Shown here one piece after another: positions 35,539 to 42,422 of a stretch of 64,000 nt of DNA (within the stretch, counting starts at the first letter, position 1; each line of letters begins with the position of its first letter). The stretch is taken from contig OY763929.1 in NCBI GenBank assembly GCA_963667675.1, forward strand, positions 1,860,001 through 1,924,000, read 5' to 3'. Both the position numbers and the translations under genes were made by a program. Below the pieces are notes generated by a model. The model searched no databases, had not been told where the DNA came from, and was given only the letters and a program-made list of their open reading frames with translations. The stretch comes from G963667675 sp963667675. Lineage in GTDB: Bacteria; Chloroflexota; Dehalococcoidia; Lucifugimonadales; UBA3495.

Positions 35539-36969
35539 ATGGTTACTAAAGAGCGAATAGACCGGCAACGGCTGGCCCGCCGCGTGGCGCAGGAATTTCG
35601 CGCCGGAGAGGTGGTCGGCCTGGGGTCGGGGATACCCTCGCTGATACCCCCGCAGGTCCCAGGCGATTGGGGAGTCTGGTTCCTTGCCGACAGCGGCGCC
35701 CTGGGCTTCAGGGCTGCGGACAACGGGACCGCTCCCGCCCCGCAGGCCTTCAGCGGCCCTGTGGACTCCAACGGCCAATCGGCAGCCTTCATGCCGGGAG
35801 GGTCGGCGCTAAGCATGGTAGATTTAGCGGCCCTGATACATGCCGGGTACGTTGATACGGCGGTGCTGCAGCCGGCCCGGGTTACCCCCGCCGGACACTT
35901 CACCCACTGGACCACAGTAGGGACTCCCGGGCTATTCTCGCCGTCATCGGCGGTCGAGTGGGCTGCGTGCTCCGGGCGGGTCATAGCGATTATGCCACAT
36001 ACTGACATGGACGGCTCCCCAACCGTCGTGGACGCCCATCCATTGCCCTTGGACGGCGTGGGCTGTGTCGGCACGGTGATTACCGACGCAGCGGTGTTCA
36101 GCGTAACCGCCGCGGGTTTGACCCTGCTGGAGGTTGCGCCAGGCTGGACCGCGGATGACGTTGCCGCCATAACTCCCGCCGCTTTTCAAGTCTCTCCGGA
36201 AGTCAAGGAGATGACCTTCGACCTGCCGGACCTGAAGTTTCCCGACAAGGTCTACAACAGTGGCCTGGAAGCCATACGGGACCTCACCGACAATGCCGTA
36301 GTGAACGTCGACGGCTTTGGCGGTCCCGGCGGCATGGCCCACTATCTGCTCACGTCCCTGGCGGAACACGGGGCCAAGGGGCTGACGATAATCAGCAACA
36401 CCGTCGGCATCGCCCGTGTAGTTGGATTCGGGTCGCCCCCCGGCCTCCAGGCCATAGACCACAGCATCCTGGTGGACGCCGGCCGGGTGGCCAAGGGCAT
36501 TGCCTCGTTCCCGGTCTCGCCCAGGGTTGGGAGTCCAAACTCCTTCGAGTTGGCCTACCAGCAGGGCGAAGTGGAACTGGAGTTGGTCCCACAGGGAACC
36601 TTGGCGGAGCGGCTCAGGGCTGGCGGCGCGGGCGTGGGGGCATTCTACACTCCCACCGGGGCCGGCACCCTTTTGGCTGAAGGCAAGGAGGCCCGCATAA
36701 TCGACGGCAGGGAATACGTGCTGGAGACGGGGATTGTCGCGGACTTTTGCTTGATTCGGGGTCACAAAGCCGACACGCTGGGCAACGTGGTCTACCAGGG
36801 CACTTCCCGTAACTTCAATCCCGTCATGGCCACGGCGGCGCAGGTTACTGTCGTAGAAGTGGACGAGATCGTGGAGCCCGGAACGCTGACGCCGGAGCAA
36901 ATCGTGACCCCCGGCGTCTACGTCGACCGGATAGTGCAGCGGCCGGCCGGATTCTCCCCTTACGGGTAA
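35539..36969 (+). CDS. Fused SCOT-type CoA-transferase, order B-A, with altered active site
   Basis: A 476-residue fusion. Residues 1 to about 215 resemble the beta subunit (GSGIPSLIPPQ, LIHAGYVDTAVLQP, VVDAHPLPLDGVGCVGTVITDAAVF, LLEVAPGWTADDV). Residues about 230-476 are an alpha subunit (VNVDGFGGPGG, LELVPQGTLAERLRAGGAG, FYTPTGAGTLLAEGKE, FCLIRGHKADTLGNVVYQG). In natural fused SCOT enzymes the order is usually A then B; here it is reversed. At the catalytic Glu position (SENG in the family) it reads LADSGALG, with Asp. The alpha half is close to the separate A subunit just upstream, so duplication and fusion are likely. Confidence 0.8.
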   Translation: MVTKERIDRQRLARRVAQEFRAGEVVGLGSGIPSLIPPQVPGDWGVWFLADSGALGFRAADNGTAPAPQAFSGPVDSNGQSAAFMPGGSALSMVDLAALIHAGYVDTAVLQPARVTPAGHFTHWTTVGTPGLFSPSSAVEWAACSGRVIAIMPHTDMDGSPTVVDAHPLPLDGVGCVGTVITDAAVFSVTAAGLTLLEVAPGWTADDVAAITPAAFQVSPEVKEMTFDLPDLKFPDKVYNSGLEAIRDLTDNAVVNVDGFGGPGGMAHYLLTSLAEHGAKGLTIISNTVGIARVVGFGSPPGLQAIDHSILVDAGRVAKGIASFPVSPRVGSPNSFELAYQQGEVELELVPQGTLAERLRAGGAGVGAFYTPTGAGTLLAEGKEARIIDGREYVLETGIVADFCLIRGHKADTLGNVVYQGTSRNFNPVMATAAQVTVVEVDEIVEPGTLTPEQIVTPGVYVDRIVQRPAGFSPYG

Positions 36970-37098
36970 CGGCTAATTAAATGATTGCTATTATAATTCA
37001 GCCATGCATAGGTCACCGGCCCTGGATTTCGGCTCGGGGGCCGGAATGACGGTTACGCAAAGGTCTCCCCAGCCGCGGGTCACATTGGTAGGGGCTAG

Positions 37099-37776
37099 AT
37101 GAGCGCAGCGACCGATAAGGAACGACTGGACAGAGAAGTCATCGCCATGAGGGTGGCCAAAGAACTGCCCGACGGCGCCTTTGTCAACCTCGGCATCGGC
37201 ATTCCGACCTTGGTGTCCAACTTCCTGCCGGAGGGTAGGACCGTCTTCTACCACAGCCAAAGCGGCATACTGAACTGCGGGCCATTGGCCGACGAAGGGG
37301 AAGAGGACATTGACCTCATCAACGCCGGAGGCCAGTTCCTGCAACCCACCCCGGGAATGGCGTACTTCAGTTCTGCCGAGGCATTCGCCATGATTCGCGG
37401 CGGCCACATAGACGTTACCGTGCTGGGCGCTCATCAAGTCTCGGCCAAGGGAGACCTGGCCAACTGGCTGCTGCCGCAGCGGGGAGTGGGCAACGTGGGC
37501 GGCGCCATGGACCTGGCCGCCGGCGCCAAGACCGTCATAGTAGCCATGGAGCACACCGACCGCAGGAACCAACCGAAGATAGTCGAAGAATGCACCTTCC
37601 CAGTCACCGGCAAAGAGTGCGTGTCACTGATAGTCACTGATTTGGCGGTAATACAGCGGACCGGCCAGGGCCTGGTCTTGAAGGAAGTCGCTCCGGGCTG
37701 GACGGCTGAAGAGGTTCAGCAGCTTACGGGAGCCAGGCTGATTTTGGCCCCTGACCTGACGGAATACCATCTGTAA
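37099..37776 (+). CDS. SCOT-type CoA-transferase, subunit B, catalytic Glu replaced by Gln
   Basis: A 225-residue beta subunit very like ScoB/AtoA: RVAKELPDGAFVNLGIGIPTLV, INAGGQFLQPTPGMAYFSSAEAFAMIRGGHIDVTVLGA (read in pieces), GDLANWLLPQ, GAMDLAAGAKTVIVAMEHTD, and VTGKECVSLIVTDLAV. The family signature SENG, whose Glu forms the covalent CoA thioester, reads HSQSGILNCG here (codon CAA, positions 37259-37261), so the nucleophile is missing. All surrounding residues are conserved. This may be a natural variant with another activity, a regulatory or structural subunit, or a base error. A 129-base gap separates it from the fused gene. Confidence 0.85.
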   Translation: MSAATDKERLDREVIAMRVAKELPDGAFVNLGIGIPTLVSNFLPEGRTVFYHSQSGILNCGPLADEGEEDIDLINAGGQFLQPTPGMAYFSSAEAFAMIRGGHIDVTVLGAHQVSAKGDLANWLLPQRGVGNVGGAMDLAAGAKTVIVAMEHTDRRNQPKIVEECTFPVTGKECVSLIVTDLAVIQRTGQGLVLKEVAPGWTAEEVQQLTGARLILAPDLTEYHL

Positions 37777-37902
37777 TTGGCCGGGTGGCTCGAAGCGCGG
37801 GGCCCATGTGCATAACCTCTCCGGCAGGGGCGAAAAATATCTAGCCCTTACGCCGGAATCTACACCGGCGTCATAAGGCGACTTCTACGGGAAATTTTGC
37901 CC

Positions 37903-37932
37903 TTGACAGCACAAATTTGTGCGGTGTACGAT
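37903..37932 (+). promoter_or_regulatory. Promoter with palindromic operator for the His-rich protein
   Basis: TTGACA (37903-37908), an 18-base spacer and TACGAT (37927-37932). Inside the spacer is a perfect 14-base palindrome GCACAAATTTGTGC (37909-37922). A palindrome between -35 and -10 fits control by a metal sensor of the MerR or ArsR kind; the regulator is not in the window. Confidence 0.65.
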
Positions 37933-37959
37933 GAATTATCACGCAGGAGGTTAGAGCGA

Positions 37960-38199
37960 ATGCAGCTTCACGATATACACGAGTGCGATACCCACGAGCA
38001 TCACGGGGACGAGCCCGGCCACGTTCACGACGCTCACGAGTGCGACGGCCATGAGCACCACGCCGAGGCCCATGACCATAGTTCCCACGAGTGCGACACC
38101 CACGAGCACCACGGGGGCGAGCCCGGTCACGTTCATGACCCGCACGAGTGCGACGACCACGAGCACCATGTCCACGAACACGCGGGCCACGTCCACTAG
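37960..38199 (+). CDS. Small His/Cys-rich protein with four HECDxHEHH repeats
   Basis: A 79-residue protein, about 40 percent His and acidic residues. It is built of four repeats, each starting HECD(T/G/D)HEHH, at about residues 7, 26, 43 and 62, the first and third followed by GxEPGHVHD. There are four cysteines, one per repeat. It should bind soft or borderline divalent metals such as Zn, Ni or Co, like other His-rich metal-storage or chaperone proteins (for example Hpn-type). The ATG at 37960 is set by AGGAGG nine bases upstream. The promoter contains a palindrome, and the gene converges with a zinc-type CDF exporter whose N-terminal tail is similarly His-rich. No signal peptide is seen, so it is probably cytoplasmic. 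Confidence 0.7.
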   Translation: MQLHDIHECDTHEHHGDEPGHVHDAHECDGHEHHAEAHDHSSHECDTHEHHGGEPGHVHDPHECDDHEHHVHEHAGHVH

Positions 38200-38220
38200 A
38201 TAGCACTACCCAAGCCGAGA

Positions 38221-38259
38221 AAAAACCCCGCCGGGCCTTATGAGTCCGGCGGGGTTTTT
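38221..38259. terminator. Bidirectional intrinsic terminator
   Basis: A 14-bp perfect stem AAAAACCCCGCCGG / CCGGCGGGGTTTTT around an 11-base loop. The A-tract on the left and T-tract on the right let it work on both strands, serving the His-rich gene and, beyond a further hairpin, the CDF gene. Confidence 0.9.
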
Positions 38260-38275
38260 GGTTTTAAGCTGTTTG

Positions 38276-38312
38276 CAAGGGCTGCGACGAGTAGCTCCCG
38301 TTGCAGCCCTTG
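38276..38312. other. Structured hairpin with conserved loop, copy 1
   Basis: Stem CAAGGGCTGCGACG / CGTTGCAGCCCTTG (one wobble) around the 9-base loop AGTAGCTCC. It ends one base before the CDF stop codon, so on the minus strand it would be the first structure after that gene. No T-tract follows on either strand. A related hairpin with a different outer stem is at 41607-41641. Confidence 0.7.
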
Positions 38313-38313
38313 T

Positions 38314-39453
38314 TCAAATCTCGGAACGGGCGAAGGCCAGCAGGTGGCCCACGTGATGGTCTTCGGTGCAGCCGTCCAGCGACCGCTCCAACTGTATGGT
38401 GACATGGCCGACGCCGTACCTGTCGTGCACCAGGTTGAGCATCCTCTTGGTCAACTGGTTGAGGTCGCCCTGGTAAGCGGGGTCTACCAGCACGTGGGCG
38501 GTGAAGGCCTCGTTGCCCGAGGTTATGGTCCAAATGTGGACGTCGTGTATCAGGGTAACCCCTTCCATTTCCTCAATGTCGCTGCATAGCCTGTACACGT
38601 CGATGTGCTCCGGGCTCCCCTCCAGCAGCACGTTCAAAACGCTGACTATCAGCTTGCGGGTGTTGAACACTATCAGCAAGGCGATGACTACGCTCAGAAT
38701 CGGGTCTGCCAGGTGCCACTCGAAGGTCATAATCAGTATCGCCGAAACTATGACGCCGACCGAGCCCAGCAGGTCCGCCAAGACGTGCTGGAATGCGCCC
38801 TCAACGTTCAAGCTTTCTCCGGAGGAGCGGTGTAATATATATGCCGCGGCCAGGTTTATCAGAAAGCCCCCGATGCCGACCAGCAGGACCGGCAACCCGA
38901 CTACTTCTACGTCTTCCCTGAAAGCCCGGTGGTAGGCCTCGAAAAAAATCCATCCGGCGATGAGCCATAGGGCGAATGTGTTGGCCAGCGCGGCCAGAAT
39001 CTCGGTGCGGTGATAACCGAAGGTCCGCTCCACCGAAGCTGGCCGCTGGGCAATCCACATGGCAACCAGAGCCATGGAGATTGCGGCGGCATCGGTGAGC
39101 ATGTGCCCGGCGTCGGCCAACAGGGCCAGGCTGCCCGACCAAAGGCCGCCAATGACTTCGGCTACCATGTAGGTGGAAATCAGTATCAGGGCGAAGATCA
39201 GGCTGCGGCGGCTGGCCCCTCGCAGGTCGTGGGCATGGTCGTGGTGGCCGCCGTGACCGTGTCCGTGGTGGTCATGGCCGGCGTGGTCATCGTGCTCGTC
39301 GTGGCCGTGGCCTTCGTGCTCGTCGTGGCCGTGGCCTTCGTGCTCACCATGCCCGTGGCCTTCATGCTCGTCGTGCCCGTGGCCCTCGTGCTCACCGTGG
39401 CCGGCATGCTCGCCGTGACCATGGCCCTCGTGCCGATGGTCCTGCTGTGCCAT
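38314..39453 (-). CDS. CDF-family zinc/divalent cation efflux transporter
   Basis: Exports Zn or a similar divalent ion in exchange for protons. The 379-residue protein starts with a tail of about 75 residues made largely of GHGHDEHE-type repeats, then six membrane segments (about residues 85-285) and a cytoplasmic domain. The zinc-type metal sites are HMLTD in segment 2 and HVLAD in segment 5 (HxxxD twice). The C-terminal domain has VHIWTITSGNEAFTAHV, typical of the CzcD/ZitB branch. AAGGAGG lies six bases before ATG 39453, and TATAAT (complement of 39477-39482) is a likely -10. It converges with the His-rich mini-protein gene, so both probably answer to the same metal. Confidence 0.92.
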   Translation of the reverse strand: MAQQDHRHEGHGHGEHAGHGEHEGHGHDEHEGHGHGEHEGHGHDEHEGHGHDEHDDHAGHDHHGHGHGGHHDHAHDLRGASRRSLIFALILISTYMVAEVIGGLWSGSLALLADAGHMLTDAAAISMALVAMWIAQRPASVERTFGYHRTEILAALANTFALWLIAGWIFFEAYHRAFREDVEVVGLPVLLVGIGGFLINLAAAYILHRSSGESLNVEGAFQHVLADLLGSVGVIVSAILIMTFEWHLADPILSVVIALLIVFNTRKLIVSVLNVLLEGSPEHIDVYRLCSDIEEMEGVTLIHDVHIWTITSGNEAFTAHVLVDPAYQGDLNQLTKRMLNLVHDRYGVGHVTIQLERSLDGCTEDHHVGHLLAFARSEI

Positions 39454-39560
39454 AGCGCACCTCCTTGCCCAACGATATTATATATTAGAAACCGCTGCAA
39501 ATCAGCATTTCACGGCGGATTGCTTGCGCAACGTTGGGTTTCCATAACAGCTAACCTTCA

Positions 39561-39589
39561 TTGATGCATTAGAAGGGCCGTGATAATAT
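39561..39589 (+). promoter_or_regulatory. Promoter of the thi operon
   Basis: TTGATG (39561-39566), 17 bases, TAATAT (39584-39589), about 20 bases before the riboswitch. Confidence 0.55.
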
Positions 39590-39609
39590 GGACTTCAGCA
39601 TCGCATATA

Positions 39610-39718
39610 GATTCGTTTGGCGGGAGTTTGGGTAAGCCAGGCTGAGAGGGCGGCCGAGATCGTCGCCGACCGTCTGTACCTGACCCAGGTAATGCTGGCG
39701 CAGGGAAGAGACGCCCAA
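39610..39718 (+). ncRNA. TPP riboswitch (THI element)
   Basis: The conserved core is visible: GGCTGAGAGGGCGG (39640-39653) and, after a variable helix, ACCTGACCCAGGTAATGCTGG with CGCAGGGAAG (about 39677-39707). These match the thi-box consensus CTGAGA and ACCTGAtccgGGTAATACCGGCGnAGGGA. It lies before thiG-thiE-thiS and is followed by an intrinsic terminator, so TPP binding should stop transcription. The exact ends are approximate. Confidence 0.93.
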
Positions 39719-39734
39719 GCAGGCCTACTCGATG

Positions 39735-39770
39735 ACCGCCAGGCTTATGACCTGGCGGTTGCTTTTTCTT
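39735..39770 (+). terminator. Attenuator terminator of the TPP riboswitch
   Basis: Stem ACCGCCAGG (39735-39743) and CCTGGCGGT (39751-39759), loop CTTATGA, followed by TGCTTTTTCTT. It sits between riboswitch and thiG and forms the expression platform. Confidence 0.85.
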
Positions 39771-39797
39771 AAGACATCACCAAGGAGAAAAGTCCAG

Positions 39798-40589
39798 ATG
39801 TCTGACGAGTTGGTGATTGGCGGCAAGAGCTTCAAGTCCCGTCTCATTTTGGGGACGGGCCGGTACCGCACCATGGAAGACATGGTGGAAGCGGTGGAAG
39901 CCTCCGGAACCGAGATGATTACGGTGGCCATACGCCGCCTTGACCTGGACAATCCGGCAAACCAGACCCTGCTGGACTACATCGACTGGGACCGCTACCA
40001 GATGCTGCCCAACACCGCAGGCTGCGCTACGGTGGAAGAGGCTTTGTTCATTGCCCGCCTTGGCCGGGAAGTGGGCAAGACCGATTTCGTCAAGCTGGAA
40101 GTAATCCCGGACCCCAAGTACTTGTTCCCCGACGGAGCGGCGACTTTGGAGGCGGCGCGAATCCTGGTAAAAGAGGGTTTCGTAGTGCTGCCCTACGTCC
40201 ACGCCGACCCGGTCCTGGCTAAACAGTTGGAAGAGGCGGGATGCGCCACCGTTATGCCGTTGGGATCGGCCATCGGTTCCGGCCAGGGGATTCATACCTT
40301 GGAGGAACTGAAAATCATCATCGAACAGGCCACCGTGCCCGTGGTGGTGGATGCTGGGCTGGCCGTGCCCTCCGACGCCTCTCAGGCATTGGAGTTGGGC
40401 GCTTCCGCCGTCCTGATCAACACCGCCATCGCCCAGGCAGAAGACCCACGGTTGATGGCCGAGGCCTTCAAGCACGGCGTTGCAGCGGGCCGCAAGGCCT
40501 ATCTGGCGGGCCGCATCGCCGTCAAGCACTATGCGGCGGCCAGCAGCCCCACCACCGGCGTCCCTCAACCGGTCCCTGCTCGAAGCTGA
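39798..40589 (+). CDS. thiG: Thiazole synthase
   Basis: Builds the thiazole phosphate of thiamine from deoxyxylulose phosphate, dehydroglycine and ThiS thiocarboxylate. It has 263 residues, the usual size. Family segments include SRLILGTGRYRTMEDM, FVKLEVIPDPKYLFPD (with the Schiff-base Lys in VKLEV), AGCATVMPLGSAIGSGQGI and PVVVDAGLAVPSDASQALELG in pieces. I start at ATG 39798, 11 bases after AAGGAG; the frame upstream runs into the terminator stem. thiE follows after 2 bases. It is controlled by the upstream TPP riboswitch. Confidence 0.95.
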   Translation: MSDELVIGGKSFKSRLILGTGRYRTMEDMVEAVEASGTEMITVAIRRLDLDNPANQTLLDYIDWDRYQMLPNTAGCATVEEALFIARLGREVGKTDFVKLEVIPDPKYLFPDGAATLEAARILVKEGFVVLPYVHADPVLAKQLEEAGCATVMPLGSAIGSGQGIHTLEELKIIIEQATVPVVVDAGLAVPSDASQALELGASAVLINTAIAQAEDPRLMAEAFKHGVAAGRKAYLAGRIAVKHYAAASSPTTGVPQPVPARS

Positions 40590-40591
40590 AT

Positions 40592-41293
40592 ATGGCCCAT
40601 TCCCTGCCCTATCCATGCCTTTGCCTGGTCACCGGACCCTCAGTGGGCGACCGCCGCAACTTGATTGAGCGAATCGACGAAGCCGTGGCTGGCGGTGTGG
40701 ACGTGGTCCAATTGAGAGACAAAGACCTGCCCGGTGGGGAACTCTTCGACCTGGCCGCCTCCATAAAAGAGGCAATAAACGGCCGGGCGCTGTTCATGGT
40801 GAACGAGCGAGCCGACGTTGCCCTGGCCGCCGGAGCCGACGGCGTGCAGCTTGGCGAGCGCGCTATGCCGACGACAGCCGCGCGCCGGATAATGGGCACC
40901 GAATACATCATCGGCCGGTCGGTCCATTCCCCGGAGGGAGCGGCGGCTGCCCAAGCCGAAGGCGCAGACTTTCTCATCGTGGGGGCCATGTTCTCCACTC
41001 CTTCCCACCCGGAAGTATCCCCAGCCGGGCCTGGTTTGCTGCACGACATAAGACGCCTTTTGGACGCAAACGGGAGCAGCATCCCCCTAGTAGGCATCGG
41101 CGGCATCAATGGGAGCAACGCGGGAGAAGTCATGCGGGCTGGAGCGACAGGGGTAGCAGTTATCACCAGCATATTGGCGGCTTCCGACGCCGGGAAGGCA
41201 GCGGCGCGCCTGAAACGAGAGATGTTGAATTCCCTGGAGACCGCCGCTGCGGTCCCGGACAGCGGTGCGAAAGGAGGCAGCGTCGGGGCATGA
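40592..41293 (+). CDS. thiE: Thiamine-phosphate synthase
   Basis: Joins the pyrimidine diphosphate and thiazole phosphate to give thiamine phosphate. The 233-residue TIM-barrel protein has VDVVQLRDKDLPGGELFDLA, ALFMVNERADVALAAGADGVQLGE (read in pieces), IIGRSVHSPEGA, FLIVGAMFSTPSHP and VGIGGIN, all typical of ThiE. A tail of about 20 residues after the barrel is unusual. It begins 2 bases after thiG and overlaps thiS by four bases (ATGA). Confidence 0.93.
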   Translation: MAHSLPYPCLCLVTGPSVGDRRNLIERIDEAVAGGVDVVQLRDKDLPGGELFDLAASIKEAINGRALFMVNERADVALAAGADGVQLGERAMPTTAARRIMGTEYIIGRSVHSPEGAAAAQAEGADFLIVGAMFSTPSHPEVSPAGPGLLHDIRRLLDANGSSIPLVGIGGINGSNAGEVMRAGATGVAVITSILAASDAGKAAARLKREMLNSLETAAAVPDSGAKGGSVGA

Positions 41294-41493
41294 TAAATCT
41301 TACGGTGAACGGCAAGGCCAGGTCTTTGGAAGACAGCACCGACCTGGAGAGCTACCTCGTTTCATTCGGTGTTAACATGAAGCACGTGGCCGTGGGTTAC
41401 AATGGAGAAGTGGTCAAGAAGGAACAGTTCCCGGAAGTGCGGCTGCGGGACGGGGACGTATTGGAGATAGTGCGCCCGGTGGGCGGCGGATGA
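41290..41493 (+). CDS. thiS: Sulfur carrier protein ThiS
   Basis: A 67-residue ubiquitin-like sulfur carrier. The start MINLTVNGKARSLED, VAVGYNGEVVKKEQF and the end VRPVGGG are diagnostic; the terminal Gly-Gly is converted to a thiocarboxylate that donates sulfur to ThiG. It overlaps the thiE stop codon, so the three genes are translationally coupled. No ThiF-type activating enzyme is in the window. Confidence 0.93.
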   Translation: MINLTVNGKARSLEDSTDLESYLVSFGVNMKHVAVGYNGEVVKKEQFPEVRLRDGDVLEIVRPVGGG

Positions 41494-41606
41494 GCAGTTG
41501 TTCGGCTGCTTTGGGCGAACGACTGCCGAGAGCGGAGCGATAAGCCCATAGGGCGAAATTTCCTTGCAAAATCCCTTGAGGACAGCCAAAGCCCTTGATA
41601 AAGAGC

Positions 41607-41641
41607 AAGGGGTGTGACGAGCAGCGCCCGTCGCACCCCTT
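41607..41641. other. Structured hairpin with conserved loop, copy 2
   Basis: Stem AAGGGGTGTGACG / CGTCGCACCCCTT (one wobble) around the 9-base loop AGCAGCGCC. Compared with the hairpin at 38276-38312, the loop and lower stem (GACG...CGT) are kept while the outer stem differs with paired changes. It lies 47 bases before the ABC transporter start codon and 113 bases after thiS. Confidence 0.7.
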
Positions 41642-41687
41642 AACAATGCACTACAAGATGTAGCGAGAGGAGAACCCGTAGAGTCAA

Positions 41688-42422
41688 ATGCAAGAATACA
41701 TTGTCGATGCGACAGGGCTCCAAAAGACCTATGACACCGGCCTGGTGAGCGTGGCAGCCCTCAGGGGCGTGGACCTGCAAGTCAAGCGCGGCGAAATGGT
41801 GGCCATCATGGGCCCTAGCGGCTGCGGCAAGACCACGCTGCTCAACTGCCTCTCCGGCTTGGACGAGATAGACTCGGGCCAGGTCCTTATCGACGGGACG
41901 GTGCTCCACGACCTGCCGGACGACGCCCGCAGTGACTACCGGGCCCGCAGCATGGGTTTCGTGTTCCAGCTCTACAACCTGCTCCCGGTCCTGACCGCGG
42001 TGGAGAACGTGGAGATGCCCCTGCTGGTATCCGGGGTCAACGCCGCCCAGGCCCGCCGGCGCTCCATGGAACTGCTGGACCTGGTGGGCCTGTCGGAACG
42101 GGCCAGCCACCTGCCCGCGGAGCTTTCCGGCGGGCAGCGGCAGCGGGTGACTATTGCCAGGGCGTTGGTCAACGAGCCGTCCATTGTTTGGGCCGACGAG
42201 CCCACCGGAGACCTAGACAGCGAGACAGCCAACGACATCATGGACCTAATGTGCGGCTTGAACCAGGACAACGGCCAGACTTTCGTGCTGGTGACCCACG
42301 GCGACGAAATAGGCGCCCGGGCCCACCGCATCGTCAGGATGCGGGACGGCCGCATCGAGGACGATGGGGGCCTGCCCCAGACCGGCGAGACGGCGAACTC
42401 CCTCGCGGAGCCCGGCAACTAA
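41688..42422 (+). CDS. ABC transporter ATP-binding protein, MacB/LolD type
   Basis: A 244-residue ATPase. Walker A is GPSGCGKTTLLN (about residues 43-54), the Q-loop FVFQLYNLLPVLTAVENVEMPLL read in pieces, the signature LSGGQRQRVTIARAL and Walker B IVWADEPTGDLD, with the switch His in VLVTHGDE. DEPTGDLD and the overall pattern place it in the lipoprotein-releasing/MacB group. It overlaps the permease gene by one base, so the two form one transporter. It may move lipids, peptides or lipoproteins. Confidence 0.9.
   Translation: MQEYIVDATGLQKTYDTGLVSVAALRGVDLQVKRGEMVAIMGPSGCGKTTLLNCLSGLDEIDSGQVLIDGTVLHDLPDDARSDYRARSMGFVFQLYNLLPVLTAVENVEMPLLVSGVNAAQARRRSMELLDLVGLSERASHLPAELSGGQRQRVTIARALVNEPSIVWADEPTGDLDSETANDIMDLMCGLNQDNGQTFVLVTHGDEIGARAHRIVRMRDGRIEDDGGLPQTGETANSLAEPGN

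Noticed and set aside
42188..42421. An upstream extension of the permease frame overlapping the ATPase gene
   Set aside because: The extension is Arg/Pro-rich shadow sequence; ATG 42422 overlaps the ATPase stop codon and begins a proper membrane protein.
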